Assembly: GCA_017451485.1 (NCBI GenBank)
Contig: JAFTOG010000012.1
Location: 1 to 64,000, forward strand
From: Clostridia bacterium
GTDB lineage: Bacteria > Bacillota > Clostridia > Oscillospirales > CAG-272
DNA: 64,000 bases
Direction: 5' to 3'
Shown: positions 1 through 9,079 of the stretch, one piece after another
Position numbering within the stretch: the stretch's first letter is position 1
Layout of the letters: the number at the start of each line of letters is the position of its first letter
Notes under the pieces: model-generated
What the model saw: the letters and a program-made list of their open reading frames with translations, nothing else
The model's database searches: none
What the model was told of the DNA's origin: nothing
Program-made: the position numbers and the translations under genes

Positions 1-1146
1 CGTTGCGATATTTCCTTCAGTAATTCACCGCTTAATGAGGTGGACAGCCTTATTTTTACTGAGCTGTCATACCTTCCCTTTGAGCATTTTGTACCTTCGA
101 TAGACAGCAACAAAAAATTACTTCTGTCTGAGGTTGCCGATAGATTTTTTGATGTATATGATGAGGATAGGTCAATAGGAGCGATTATTCCCGGACCTTA
201 TATCATTAAGCTCTTCAGACTTCTCAGTAAGTCCACAAGATACGCTGAGGTTAAAATGTGGGCGTATATTAATGATATAAGTAAGGATACGGAGAAGCAG
301 TTTTCAGCAATTTGCTTTTCCTGGGATAAGGACAATACCTATATTGCCTTCCGAGGTACAGACGATACGCTTATCGGATGGAAGGAAAACTTGAATATGG
401 CACTGTATACTCCAATTCCTGCCCAGCAGGACGGAGTTGACTATGTGGAGAAAATCGCCACACTTGTAAAAAAAGATAAGCTTTACATTGGTGGACACTC
501 AAAGGGTGGAAACATATCTGTATATTCTGCACTTAATGTAACACCAAAGGTAAAAAAGAGAATATGCAAGGTATATAACTTTGACGGTCCCGGCTTTACA
601 AGTCGGTATCTTGATATGGTAAATGACCTTGATACAATAGCTAAAATATGGAATTATTTACCTGAGGGTTCCCTTATAGGCCGTATTTTTGACAGCGTTG
701 GAGAGCAGGTAATTGTAAAAAGCTTTGTAAAGGGTATTCAACAGCACGATGCTTTTTCTTGGGATGTAATGGGTGCTGAGTTTATTAGGGCAAATGAATT
801 TGAATCAGGAAGTGATGATTTCCATGTACTTCTTAAATCCTGGGTTAGCAAAATGCCGGAGGAGGACAGACACAAATTTGTAGATTCCTTCTACAGAATC
901 GCTACATCCACAAATGCATCCACACTTTCTGATATAATGATAGCTAAGATGAAGTTTGTTATGGGCGTAATCTCCTCAAAGGGTGAGGATAAGAAGATAG
1001 TAATAGATGGAATCAAGCGTCTTTTGAAAGAGAAAAATGAGATAAAGGGCTCTGCAAAGAGTAAGCTTTATCTGAAAAAGGTAGAGGATGACGATACTCC
1101 CATAGAGTCGGTATATTTTTCTCCGGGAAATAAAAAGAATAAATAA
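1..1146 (+). CDS. DUF2974 (Mbeg1-like) lipase-fold protein, 5' partial
   Basis: The reading frame is open to the first base of the window, and the residues before the first GTG (NSPLNEVDSL...) fit the usual start of DUF2974 proteins, so the gene begins upstream and GTG at 40 is probably not its start. The protein has an alpha/beta-hydrolase (class 3 lipase-like) core: YIAFRGTDDT resembles the oxyanion-side strand and GGHSKGGN is the nucleophile elbow with the candidate catalytic Ser. No signal peptide can be judged because the N-terminus is missing. DUF2974 proteins are predicted serine hydrolases of unknown substrate. The gene ends 30 bp before the MutS-like gene on the same strand with no terminator between, so cotranscription is likely. 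Family placement is fairly sure; a biological role is not. Confidence 0.85.
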   Translation, partial: RCDISFSNSPLNEVDSLIFTELSYLPFEHFVPSIDSNKKLLLSEVADRFFDVYDEDRSIGAIIPGPYIIKLFRLLSKSTRYAEVKMWAYINDISKDTEKQFSAICFSWDKDNTYIAFRGTDDTLIGWKENLNMALYTPIPAQQDGVDYVEKIATLVKKDKLYIGGHSKGGNISVYSALNVTPKVKKRICKVYNFDGPGFTSRYLDMVNDLDTIAKIWNYLPEGSLIGRIFDSVGEQVIVKSFVKGIQQHDAFSWDVMGAEFIRANEFESGSDDFHVLLKSWVSKMPEEDRHKFVDSFYRIATSTNASTLSDIMIAKMKFVMGVISSKGEDKKIVIDGIKRLLKEKNEIKGSAKSKLYLKKVEDDDTPIESVYFSPGNKKNK

Positions 1147-1176
1147 TCCTTTTTTAGGATGGAATAGAGGAATAAA

Positions 1177-2784
1177 ATGCAGAATTTAGAAATTAGTCTT
1201 TTGTACCCCGATATGGATTCCCTTACTAAGGGAATTGACGGTGAGGAGAGGGCCAATATCTCAACAGAGGTGTTGGATGAGCTTCAGCTTACATCCATAA
1301 TAGATCTTAAGTCTGGCAGATTGTGTGACTTTTTTACAAAGGATATTAAAGTTATAGAATACCGTCAGCAGGTGTTCGCAGATATGATAGAAAATCCCGA
1401 GCTTTGCGATCTTTTTGATAAGGTAAGCCCGATTCTTATGGATATATCGGAGATTCGCCGTATTTCACAGGATACCGAGGCTTCTGAGGGATATTTGTAC
1501 AGTATCACAGAAATTGAGCTTTATATTTCTGCCATGGAGCTTCTTTCCGAGGGTCTCTATCCTATGATGGGCAGGTTTAAGAGCTCGGCACTTATAGCTT
1601 TAACAGAAAGAATCAAGGAGCTTACAGAAAGCGACTATTATAAGGACCTTAATGTTAAGCTTAAGGAGCTTACTACAAGGATAAGCGAGGTAAAGAGTGT
1701 TACAATCGGTGTAAATCTTAATTCTCAGCTTCGTCCCGAATATGCAGGTGTACTTAGTGTAAATAATGACAAATTCAAATCAGGCGATTTACTTGAAAAA
1801 ATTCTTCGCCTCGATTTCAAAACAAATGAATATACCTGTATAGCCTCTCTTATTCCTTTTAAGAAGGGACAGTCCGACAATCAGCAGACAGCTCTTTCAA
1901 ATGCATTTAATAATGCTCTTATAAATGTTTTTAAGACATCAATGCGTTCATGGAGAAAAGTAATACAGACCTATGTTCTTGAAAATGCGGATTTTCTTAT
2001 CAGGCTTATGCCCGAAATGGAATTTATAGTTAAGGGAACAGAGCTTATAAACAAATTCAAAAATTCCGAGAATCCATATTGCTTCCCTAAGATGCATCCA
2101 ATGGAGGAGAAGGTATTTACAACCAAGGGTATATATAACCCTGTTGTTGCATCAAAAATCGATGCAAAAATGGTAACAAACGATTTTGATTTTGACGATA
2201 ACGGAAGATTTTATGTTCTTTCCGGACCTAACCGTGGCGGTAAGTCTGTAATAACATGCTCGGTAGGACATGTGTTTGCTCTTGCTCAGCTCGGCCTTGC
2301 AGTAAGTGCTGAGGAAGCCGAGATAAGCCCTGTTGATGCTATATTTACTCATTTCCCCACAGGCTCTGAGGATACTATAGATAAGGGACGACTTGGCGAG
2401 GAGTGTGCCCGTCTTGACGACATTTTCGATAAGGTAACTGAGGATAGCCTTGTTCTCCTTGATGAATCTCTTTCGTCCACAGGCTCATTTGAGGGCTCAT
2501 ATATTGCTTCAGAGGTTCTTTGTGGCTTTTCGATGGTCGGCTGTCGTGGTATTTTTTGCACCCATCTCCACGAGCTTTCTGCAATGATAGATGAAATCAA
2601 TGAAAAGTGTGCAGCAGACGGTGGTTCAAAAATTGATACACTTGTCGCAGGTATGAACAATGGACAGAGAAGCTTCAAAATTATGCGTGCAAAACCGGAC
2701 GGAAAGAGCTATGCAAGGGATATAGCAAACAAGTATGGTATTTCTCTTGAGCATATTTTGAAAAAAATTCAAAAAAATAGTTAA
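1177..2784 (+). CDS. MutS-related P-loop ATPase (MutS domain V, no mismatch-recognition domain)
   Basis: This 535-aa protein ends in a MutS-type ATPase: Walker A GPNRGGKS at residues 350-357, Walker B LVLLDES with D429/E430, and the following STGS and THLHEL segments typical of MutS domain V. The N-terminal 300 residues are helical and resemble the lever/clamp region. The mismatch-binding domain I (with its Phe-X-Glu) is absent and the protein is much shorter than MutS (about 850 aa), so it is not the mismatch repair protein. It is also not MutS2, since no C-terminal Smr domain is present. Such short MutS-related proteins are common in Clostridia and poorly characterised. The start has a GAGG ribosome site about 7 nt upstream. 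Confidence 0.85.
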   Translation: MQNLEISLLYPDMDSLTKGIDGEERANISTEVLDELQLTSIIDLKSGRLCDFFTKDIKVIEYRQQVFADMIENPELCDLFDKVSPILMDISEIRRISQDTEASEGYLYSITEIELYISAMELLSEGLYPMMGRFKSSALIALTERIKELTESDYYKDLNVKLKELTTRISEVKSVTIGVNLNSQLRPEYAGVLSVNNDKFKSGDLLEKILRLDFKTNEYTCIASLIPFKKGQSDNQQTALSNAFNNALINVFKTSMRSWRKVIQTYVLENADFLIRLMPEMEFIVKGTELINKFKNSENPYCFPKMHPMEEKVFTTKGIYNPVVASKIDAKMVTNDFDFDDNGRFYVLSGPNRGGKSVITCSVGHVFALAQLGLAVSAEEAEISPVDAIFTHFPTGSEDTIDKGRLGEECARLDDIFDKVTEDSLVLLDESLSSTGSFEGSYIASEVLCGFSMVGCRGIFCTHLHELSAMIDEINEKCAADGGSKIDTLVAGMNNGQRSFKIMRAKPDGKSYARDIANKYGISLEHILKKIQKNS

Positions 2785-2801
2785 AAAATTTCAAATTACT
2801 A

Positions 2802-2830
2802 TTGCAATTAAAAAAATACTGTGCTATAAT
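2802..2830 (+). promoter_or_regulatory. rpmB promoter (TTGCAA-N17-TATAAT)
   Basis: TTGCAA at 2802-2807, exact 17-bp spacer, TATAAT at 2825-2830, preceded by TGC (extended -10). It lies 54 bp upstream of the rpmB start. Confidence 0.85.
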
Positions 2831-2883
2831 ACTAAGCGTGAATTTTAGTAGACCGATTTTCTACTTTAATGGAGGTGTAAAAA

Positions 2884-3069
2884 ATGGCTAAATGTGATGT
2901 ATGCGGAAAGGGCGTAACATTCGGACACAATGTGTCTCACTCTAACCGTAAAACAAACAGAGTTTGGAAACCTAACATCAGAAGAGTAAAAGCTGTTGTT
3001 GACGGTACAAATAAGACAGTTTATGTTTGCTCCCGTTGCCTTCGTTCCGGCAAGGTAACTCGTGCCTAA
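2884..3069 (+). CDS. rpmB: 50S ribosomal protein L28
   Basis: The 61-aa product carries the L28 signature (CDVCGKG, then GHNVSHSN and NRVWKPN). It is the zinc-binding C+ form: Cys4, Cys7, Cys49 and Cys52 form two CxxC pairs. Many genomes also carry a C- paralogue induced by zinc limitation; none is seen here. A strong GGAGG site precedes the ATG. The gene is monocistronic, with its own promoter at 2802 and a terminator at 3086. Length and motifs match the family, so the call is secure. Confidence 0.97.
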   Translation: MAKCDVCGKGVTFGHNVSHSNRKTNRVWKPNIRRVKAVVDGTNKTVYVCSRCLRSGKVTRA

Positions 3070-3085
3070 CTGATTAATGAAATCA

Positions 3086-3111
3086 AAAGACCGTATTTAC
3101 GGTCTTTTTTT
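3086..3111 (+). terminator. Intrinsic terminator of rpmB
   Basis: Perfect 9-bp stem (AAAGACCGT / ACGGTCTTT) with a 4-nt loop, followed by a T run. Confidence 0.9.
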
Positions 3112-3143
3112 CAGTTTAATTAAAAAAGTAGAGGATGGGGATT

Positions 3144-3842
3144 ATGACAGGCTTCGTAAGTCGGGATATTGCTATCAAGCTTTATAAAAAAATGGGTATT
3201 GAGACACTATCACTTGCTCCTTATGAGAAAATAGATTCACCTGTGTCATCTCACGCAGATATGTTAATTAATATAATAGAAGAAAATATTTTCTGCTACA
3301 GTGATTATTATGAAGAAAACAAGGAAATTTTTTCCTTAGCAGAGAAAAAGGGATATCGTATAGTAAAATGCTCTCCTCCCGTGTCATCAAGATACCCTGA
3401 CGATATTGGACTTAATGCTCTTGTAATAGGTAAGCGAATATTTGGTAAAGAGGAAAGTATAGCACCCGAGCTTAAAAGAGAAGCTCTCAAAATGGGATAT
3501 GCTATAATAAATGTTAACCAGGGGTATACATCGTGCTCCACGCTTGTATTGAATGAGAGTAATATTATAACTGCTGATATTTCTATAAAAAAGGCAGCAG
3601 AGAAATACGATATTAATGTTACTCTTATTGATGAAAAGAGCATCAGATTAGATGGCTATGGTTATGGATTTATAGGTGGTGCAACATTTGTATATGAAAA
3701 TAAAATTTACTTTTTTGGAGATGCATCCAAGCTGTCATCATACAGCAAAATAAAGCAGACTGCCGATGCTAATAATATGGAGATTATTTCTATTATGTCG
3801 GGGGAAGTGGTTGATTTTGGTGGAATCAGACTCTTAAAATGA
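3144..3842 (+). CDS. Probable DUF6873-type GME-fold protein
   Basis: The product is about 232 aa, cytoplasmic, with no signal peptide or membrane segment. It shows an internally repetitive pattern of Asn/Gly-rich beta turns (NQGYTSCSTLV, GFIGGATFV, VDFGGIRLL) like the guanidino-group modifying enzyme (GME) pentein fold, which in Clostridia includes the uncharacterised DUF6873 family. A catalytic Cys/His pair cannot be assigned with confidence; C136 within GYTSCST is a candidate. An ATG at 3135 directly abuts the GAGG site (3131-3134), so the ATG at 3144 (9-nt spacing) is the better start. The gene is followed by its own terminator. The family name is recalled, not searched. Confidence 0.6.
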   Translation: MTGFVSRDIAIKLYKKMGIETLSLAPYEKIDSPVSSHADMLINIIEENIFCYSDYYEENKEIFSLAEKKGYRIVKCSPPVSSRYPDDIGLNALVIGKRIFGKEESIAPELKREALKMGYAIINVNQGYTSCSTLVLNESNIITADISIKKAAEKYDINVTLIDEKSIRLDGYGYGFIGGATFVYENKIYFFGDASKLSSYSKIKQTADANNMEIISIMSGEVVDFGGIRLLK

Positions 3843-3844
3843 TA

Positions 3845-3878
3845 AAAAATCGCTTAAAAACAGCGATTTTTTTATTTT
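3845..3878 (+). terminator. Intrinsic terminator after the GME-fold gene
   Basis: 10-bp stem AAAAATCGCT / AGCGATTTTT with a 7-nt loop and a T-rich tail. Confidence 0.85.
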
Positions 3879-3924
3879 TCTTCAAAAAAACGGGGTATAC
3901 ACGAAAAAAAGTTGGTCAAATCTA

Positions 3925-3953
3925 TTGCCAAAGCCGAAAAGCTATGCTATAAT
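3925..3953 (+). promoter_or_regulatory. cdaA operon promoter, extended -10
   Basis: TTGCCA (3925-3930), 17-bp spacer, TATAAT (3948-3953) preceded by TGC. It rules out a cdaA start at 3925 or at the ATGs just downstream of it, supporting the ATG at 4033. Confidence 0.85.
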
Positions 3954-4032
3954 TTTTATATATTTTAGCATGCGTCTGCGTATTTTAGTGCGTTATTATA
4001 TTTTACTTTTTAGAAAAGGAGTACGAGTTATT

Positions 4033-4881
4033 ATGTTCTGGGATTACATAGTCCATTTCTTTTCACTGTTTAAGCTTATAACTATTTTCGACATTATAGA
4101 TATTCTTTGCCTCTCGGGAGTTTTGTTTGTTATCTACCTCTTTATGAAGGAGCGTAGAGCGGGAAAGCTAGCCTTAGGCGTCGGTTTTATTTTTGCTTTG
4201 CTCATTTTGTGTGAGATTCTGTCACTAAGGGCAATGCAGTATATTCTTTCTCATGCAATAGATGTTGGTCTTGTTCTTCTTGTTGTTATTTTCCAGCCGG
4301 AAATAAGATCCGGTCTTGAAAAGCTTGGTGGTAACTCTCTTAAGGGTATTAAGGTTATCGGAGAGCAGAAGACATCTACTCAGACCATAGCCATGATTGA
4401 TGAGATCTCCAACGCTACCTTTGAGCTTGCGAGGTCTAAGACAGGTGCACTTATAGTGTTTGAGAGAAATACTAAGCTTGGTGATCTTATCCTTACCGGT
4501 ACAGTAATTAATGCACAGGTAAGCTCATATCTTTTGAGAAATATATTTTTTGATAAGGCACCGTTGCATGACGGAGCAGTTATTATCCGTGATAACCGAA
4601 TATACTCAGCGGGATGTCTGCTTCCTCTTTCCATCAACTCCGACATTATTAAGGATCTGGGCACAAGACATAGAGCCGCAATCGGTGCAAGCGAAAACAG
4701 TGACTGCATAGCAGTTGTTGTTTCTGAGGAGACGGGTATAGTTTCAATAGCTCATGAGGGTCATATTTACAGGAATTTTACAAGAGCTACCATGAAGAAA
4801 AAGCTCGAGGAATATCTTGTACACACTTCTTCCCAGGTGAAGAATAAGAACGGTGCAAGAATCAGGATGAGACATAAATAA
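4033..4881 (+). CDS. cdaA: Diadenylate cyclase CdaA (c-di-AMP synthase)
   Basis: The 282-aa product makes cyclic di-AMP from two ATP and is membrane anchored. Three hydrophobic segments in roughly the first 90 residues precede the DisA_N catalytic domain, which contains DGA (D180-A182) and RHR (R212-R214), the two diagnostic nucleotide-binding and catalytic motifs. Length matches CdaA/YbbP (about 270-280 aa). I chose ATG 4033 because GGAG lies about 11 nt upstream and the promoter at 3925-3953 overlaps any earlier start. The next gene encodes a YbbR-domain protein, the usual CdaA regulator partner; glmM, which often follows, is not here. C-di-AMP controls potassium and osmolyte balance and cell-wall homeostasis in Firmicutes. 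Confidence 0.95.
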   Translation: MFWDYIVHFFSLFKLITIFDIIDILCLSGVLFVIYLFMKERRAGKLALGVGFIFALLILCEILSLRAMQYILSHAIDVGLVLLVVIFQPEIRSGLEKLGGNSLKGIKVIGEQKTSTQTIAMIDEISNATFELARSKTGALIVFERNTKLGDLILTGTVINAQVSSYLLRNIFFDKAPLHDGAVIIRDNRIYSAGCLLPLSINSDIIKDLGTRHRAAIGASENSDCIAVVVSEETGIVSIAHEGHIYRNFTRATMKKKLEEYLVHTSSQVKNKNGARIRMRHK

Positions 4882-4890
4882 GGAGATACT

Positions 4891-5334
4891 ATGGATAAGT
4901 TTTCAAGAACTACTGAAATAGATACAGCCGGTGTTCTTAATGCTATAGAGCAGGATACTCCTAAAAAAAGCAGAAGGGGTAATATTATAGCTCTTATAAT
5001 ATGCATTCTTGCCGCTATATTTATCTGGGCGTATGTTACAGATACTGATTCCACTATTGAAGAAAAAGAATATAGAGACATTAATGTCAGTGTGGAAAGC
5101 TCCCAGTACAGTGTAGAGGTAAAGACGGTTGTAAATGTTACCTTAAAGGGTACAAAGAGTGACCTTGTTGATGTAAAAAGATCAGAGGTTAAGATTGTTG
5201 TCAGTGCAGATCAGATACACAAGGAGGGCGAATACAAGGTGCCCATTACATGTTATCTTGATGATGCTGTAAATGCAGATGTTGAAATAATGCCGTCAAC
5301 AGGATATGTAACGGTATCGGTAAAGAAAAAATGA
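4891..5334 (+). CDS. YbbR-domain protein, short CdaR-like partner of CdaA
   Basis: A 147-aa membrane-anchored protein: a Lys/Arg-rich cytoplasmic stretch, one transmembrane helix at about residues 31-49 (NIIALIICILAAIFIWAYV), then a single extracytoplasmic YbbR-type beta domain (DINVSVE...VKTVVNVTLKG...VDVKRSEVKIVVS). Bacillus CdaR carries four YbbR repeats, so this is a reduced version. The gene sits 9 bp after cdaA with an AGGAG site, and the pair is the conserved cdaA-cdaR operon. A role in modulating CdaA activity is inferred from this context. It overlaps the next gene by 4 nt (ATGA). Confidence 0.85.
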   Translation: MDKFSRTTEIDTAGVLNAIEQDTPKKSRRGNIIALIICILAAIFIWAYVTDTDSTIEEKEYRDINVSVESSQYSVEVKTVVNVTLKGTKSDLVDVKRSEVKIVVSADQIHKEGEYKVPITCYLDDAVNADVEIMPSTGYVTVSVKKK

Positions 5335-6905
5335 GATTGCTTGTTGAACAAATCAAGGTAAATCTTGATGCTACCGATAATGATATTTTCGATATAGCAA
5401 AGGTGCGTATCAGTAATACACGCACCTTTTCACTTCCGGAAAAAATGTATATTTACAAGAGGTCTGTTGATGCCCGACATAAGGATGATATTAAGCTTGT
5501 ATGTACTGTCTGTGCTGAGGTATCCTCCAAAAAAAGTAATATAGACATTGATTATCTGGCGAAAAAGGGAATTAAGACTTTATCATCAGATGAATTGAAT
5601 ATAGGAGAGAAGGCTGCACCGACGGTCCCACCGTTGGTTGTTGGCTTTGGTCCGGCAGGAATGTTTTGTGCTCTTATTCTTGCAAGAGCAGGCTACAAGC
5701 CTACCGTAATTGACCGTGGCTCCAATATGGATACCCGTGTTTCGGATGTGGAACGATTTTACGCTACGGGGATACTTGATACTGAGTCCAATATTCAGTT
5801 TGGTGCAGGTGGTGCAGGTACATTTTCTGACGGTAAGCTTACCACAAGGATAAATGACCCTAAATGTGCTTTTGTACTTAAGACCTTATGTCAGCACGGT
5901 GCTCCCGATGATATAATGTATAAGGCAAAGCCACATATCGGCACCGACCGACTTAGAGATGTTGTAAAGAGCATAGAAGAGGAAATTATATCCCTCGGCG
6001 GTAGAGTTATTTATAGAGCAAGGCTTGATTCCTTCGATAACGGAATAGCACATACCACCATAGGCGATATTCCATATTCGGATATCGTTCTTGCTATCGG
6101 TCACAGTGCAAGAGATACTTATAAATATCTTATGGAAAAGGGCTTTGCAATAGAGCCTAAGGCTTTTTCCGTCGGTGTTAGAGTTGAGCATCTGCAAAAA
6201 GAAATCAATGAAGCAATGTACGGCAAATTTGCATCCGATCCCCGACTTGGCTCTGCTGATTACAATATTTCTCACAGAAAGGATGGCAAGGGAGTATATT
6301 CCTTCTGCATGTGTCCCGGCGGAGAGGTTGTTGCTGCTACAAGCGAAGAAGGTGGAGTGGTCGTAAACGGTATGAGTGTATATGCAAGAGACGGAAAAAA
6401 TGCAAATTCCGCCATCTGCGTTCAGGTTGATAAGGTAGATTACGGAAACGACCCTCGCTTAGCAATTGATTTTCAAAGAGGCTTGGAGAGAAAGGCTTTT
6501 GCGGCCGGCGGCTTCGATTACACAGCTCCTATACAGACTCTTGGAGATTTTTATGAAGGTGTAGCACATAAGGAGCCAAACAGAATTATGCCGTCATATA
6601 TGGACGGTAAGGTAAGGGTATGCGATATGAACGGCATTTTACCAAAATTCGTATGCGATTATCTTAAGCTTGGATTCAGAGAATTTGGTAAGAAGATCAA
6701 GGGCTTTGATTCAGGGGATGTGCCGATTACCGGTGTGGAAACAAGGACCTCGGCACCATTGAGAATATTAAGAGATGAACTGCACTATAATGCGTTTATG
6801 TATGCAAATACATATCCCTGTGGAGAGGGAGCAGGCTATGCCGGAGGAATCATGAGTGCAGCAGTAGACGGAATTAATGTTGCTTTGGCAATTTTGAATA
6901 AATGA
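5331..6905 (+). CDS. FAD-dependent oxidoreductase (NAD(P)/FAD-dependent dehydrogenase family)
   Basis: A 524-aa flavoprotein. After an approximately 95-residue alpha/beta N-terminal domain comes a Rossmann FAD-binding motif VGFGPAGMF around residues 103-112, ending in the acidic VIDRG segment. The FGAGGAGTFSDGKLTT motif is typical of this uncharacterised dehydrogenase group, common in Firmicutes and Bacteroidetes. C-terminal EGAGYAGGIMSAAVDGI is the second FAD contact. No substrate can be inferred. It overlaps the YbbR gene by 4 nt and precedes recJ by 4 bp, so it is translationally coupled in the cdaA operon, though the function need not be related. Confidence 0.85.
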   Translation: MRLLVEQIKVNLDATDNDIFDIAKVRISNTRTFSLPEKMYIYKRSVDARHKDDIKLVCTVCAEVSSKKSNIDIDYLAKKGIKTLSSDELNIGEKAAPTVPPLVVGFGPAGMFCALILARAGYKPTVIDRGSNMDTRVSDVERFYATGILDTESNIQFGAGGAGTFSDGKLTTRINDPKCAFVLKTLCQHGAPDDIMYKAKPHIGTDRLRDVVKSIEEEIISLGGRVIYRARLDSFDNGIAHTTIGDIPYSDIVLAIGHSARDTYKYLMEKGFAIEPKAFSVGVRVEHLQKEINEAMYGKFASDPRLGSADYNISHRKDGKGVYSFCMCPGGEVVAATSEEGGVVVNGMSVYARDGKNANSAICVQVDKVDYGNDPRLAIDFQRGLERKAFAAGGFDYTAPIQTLGDFYEGVAHKEPNRIMPSYMDGKVRVCDMNGILPKFVCDYLKLGFREFGKKIKGFDSGDVPITGVETRTSAPLRILRDELHYNAFMYANTYPCGEGAGYAGGIMSAAVDGINVALAILNK

Positions 6906-6909
6906 GGTT

Positions 6910-9069
6910 ATGGAAAGTAATAAGATTTGGAATATAAGAGCTGACAGCTCATTGCTCCCCGGAGCTTTAGATATATCTGAAGGTCTTGGGATTAGCCCGA
7001 TACTTGCAACTCTTCTTTTGAACAGAGGATATAGCACAGTAGAGGGCGTAAGGACATTTTTAGGTAAGAGCACAGAGATTCTACACGATCCCTTTATGAT
7101 AAACGATATGGAAAAGGGTGCTAAGAGAATCCTTGAGGCTGTCAGAAATAATGAAAAGATTTATGTCTATGGAGATTATGATGTAGACGGAGTAACATCT
7201 GTTAGCATACTGTATCTTTATCTTGAAGGTATGGGGGCAGATGTAAATTACTACATCCCTAACAGAAAGGGAGAGGGCTACGGAGTTTCAGAACAGGCAG
7301 TAAATAAGCTTGCAGAAAAGGGAACAAAGCTCATAATAACTGTTGATACGGGAGTTACTGCTCACAAAGAGGTAGAAATAGCTAAGGGATTTGGCATAGA
7401 TACTGTAATTACTGACCATCATGAATGCCCTGCAACCCTACCGGATGCGATAGCAGTGATAAATCCAAAGAGGAGAGATTCGGAGTATCCATTCCAGAGT
7501 CTTGCCGGCGTAGGAGTTGTTTTTAAGCTCCTTTGTGCATTGGAATATTTATTTACAGGGGAATCTCTTATTGATTGTACAAGACGGATTGCCGAAAGAT
7601 ATGCAGATCTGACTGCTATCGGTACTATTGCCGATGTAATGCCTGTTATCGACGAAAACAGACTTATCATAGCATATGGATTATTAAGAGCAGAGAATAC
7701 GGATAAAATCGGTCTTTCAACACTTATAGACCTTTGCAGAAGTAACGACATTAAGTCAAAGTCAAGGGTCAAAAGAAAGATCTCATCAGGCTTTGTCGGT
7801 TTTACTATTGCACCGAGAATTAACGCTGCAGGAAGAATATGTGACGCTTCTATTGCTGTTGAGCTTTTCCTTTCCAAAAACAGGGCAGAAGCCGAGAAAT
7901 ATGCACTTCAGCTATATGATATCAACAAGGACAGACAGCTGGAAGAAAACAGAATAGCTGACGAAGCCTTTGCAAAGATAGAGAAGGACGGTTATGATCA
8001 CGGTGGAGTTATAATACTTGACAATGATGATTGGAACCATGGAGTTATCGGTATCGTTTCATCAAGAGTAACGGAAAAATATTCCTTGCCTTCTATTCTT
8101 GTTTCCTTTGAGGGAAATGATGATCCCCTTGACGGAGAAGCCATAGGAAAGGGCTCGGGAAGAAGTATAAGGGGAATGAACCTTGTAAATGCACTTTTAT
8201 CATGTAAGGATCTTTTGGAAAAATTCGGTGGTCATGAGCTTGCTGCAGGACTTAGTATCAAGAGAAAAAATCTTGGGGAGTTTCAGCGTAGGATGACTGA
8301 ATATGCGAGAGCTTGCTTTAAGGGTGAGGAGCCTATTAGCACTCTTGATATCGACTGTATTCTTTGCGAAAAGGACATAACCCGTGATCTGGCTACGGAA
8401 ATAACCTTGCTGGAGCCATACGGAGTATCAAATCTCGTCCCCGTATTTGCAATGAAGGATGCAACTATAGAGGATATCATTCCCGTTGGAATGAACAGAC
8501 ATCTTAAGCTTACAGTATCCAAAAACGGTGTAAGATTTACTGCTATGCAGTTTTCTGTTTCTTCCAATGAGTTTGGTTTTGAAATAGGTGATGAGGTTGA
8601 TATAGCTTTTAATCTTGAAATAAATGAATTCATGAATATGCGTACCGTTCAGCTTAATGTAAAGGACATTAAGAATGCAGAGGGACCTGCAAAAAATCAA
8701 AGAGCAGGTGAGCTTGAATATAGCAAAATCTGGAACGGAGAATATATTGGAGATGTAGACATAGCTGTTCCTTCGAGGGAGGAGTTTGCCTGTGTTTACA
8801 ATACCATTTTGAAGTCGGCAAGGGAAGGAATATCCGGATTTTCATATCTTAGACTACATAAGCTGATAAATGGCAAAAAGCAAGGTGTCCGTATAACCTA
8901 TGCCAAGATAAAAATAATTATCAAGGTGTTCAGGGAGCTCAATATTGTAAATATTGAGGAAACAGATGAATACAGCTTCCAATATCGCATAACCTATACA
9001 AAAACGAAAACGAGCCTTGATAAATCAAATATACTGAAGAGGCTTAAGTCAATTTATACAGCGAAATAA
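6910..9069 (+). CDS. recJ: Single-stranded-DNA-specific exonuclease RecJ
   Basis: The 719-aa product is a DHH-family 5'-3' ssDNA exonuclease of recombination and repair. Motif YGDYDVDG at residues 87-94 and DHHE at 169-172 are metal-binding catalytic motifs, and GGHELAAG together with GSGRSIRG belong to the DHHA1 domain. An OB-like region and a C-terminal extension (about residues 570-719) follow; the last part resembles a winged-helix-like tail found in Firmicute RecJ. GAGG lies only 2 nt before the ATG, a poor spacing, so initiation may depend on coupling to the previous gene, which ends 4 bp upstream. rel follows 10 bp later. Confidence 0.93.
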   Translation: MESNKIWNIRADSSLLPGALDISEGLGISPILATLLLNRGYSTVEGVRTFLGKSTEILHDPFMINDMEKGAKRILEAVRNNEKIYVYGDYDVDGVTSVSILYLYLEGMGADVNYYIPNRKGEGYGVSEQAVNKLAEKGTKLIITVDTGVTAHKEVEIAKGFGIDTVITDHHECPATLPDAIAVINPKRRDSEYPFQSLAGVGVVFKLLCALEYLFTGESLIDCTRRIAERYADLTAIGTIADVMPVIDENRLIIAYGLLRAENTDKIGLSTLIDLCRSNDIKSKSRVKRKISSGFVGFTIAPRINAAGRICDASIAVELFLSKNRAEAEKYALQLYDINKDRQLEENRIADEAFAKIEKDGYDHGGVIILDNDDWNHGVIGIVSSRVTEKYSLPSILVSFEGNDDPLDGEAIGKGSGRSIRGMNLVNALLSCKDLLEKFGGHELAAGLSIKRKNLGEFQRRMTEYARACFKGEEPISTLDIDCILCEKDITRDLATEITLLEPYGVSNLVPVFAMKDATIEDIIPVGMNRHLKLTVSKNGVRFTAMQFSVSSNEFGFEIGDEVDIAFNLEINEFMNMRTVQLNVKDIKNAEGPAKNQRAGELEYSKIWNGEYIGDVDIAVPSREEFACVYNTILKSAREGISGFSYLRLHKLINGKKQGVRITYAKIKIIIKVFRELNIVNIEETDEYSFQYRITYTKTKTSLDKSNILKRLKSIYTAK

Positions 9070-9079
9070 AGGAGTAACC

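Noticed and set aside
40-42. GTG at 40 as the start of the first gene
   Set aside because: The frame is open to base 1 and the residues before GTG match the family, so the true start is outside the window.
7419-7877. 152-codon minus-strand frame within recJ
   Set aside because: Shadow of the well conserved DHH exonuclease; Ser/Leu-rich with no start signal.
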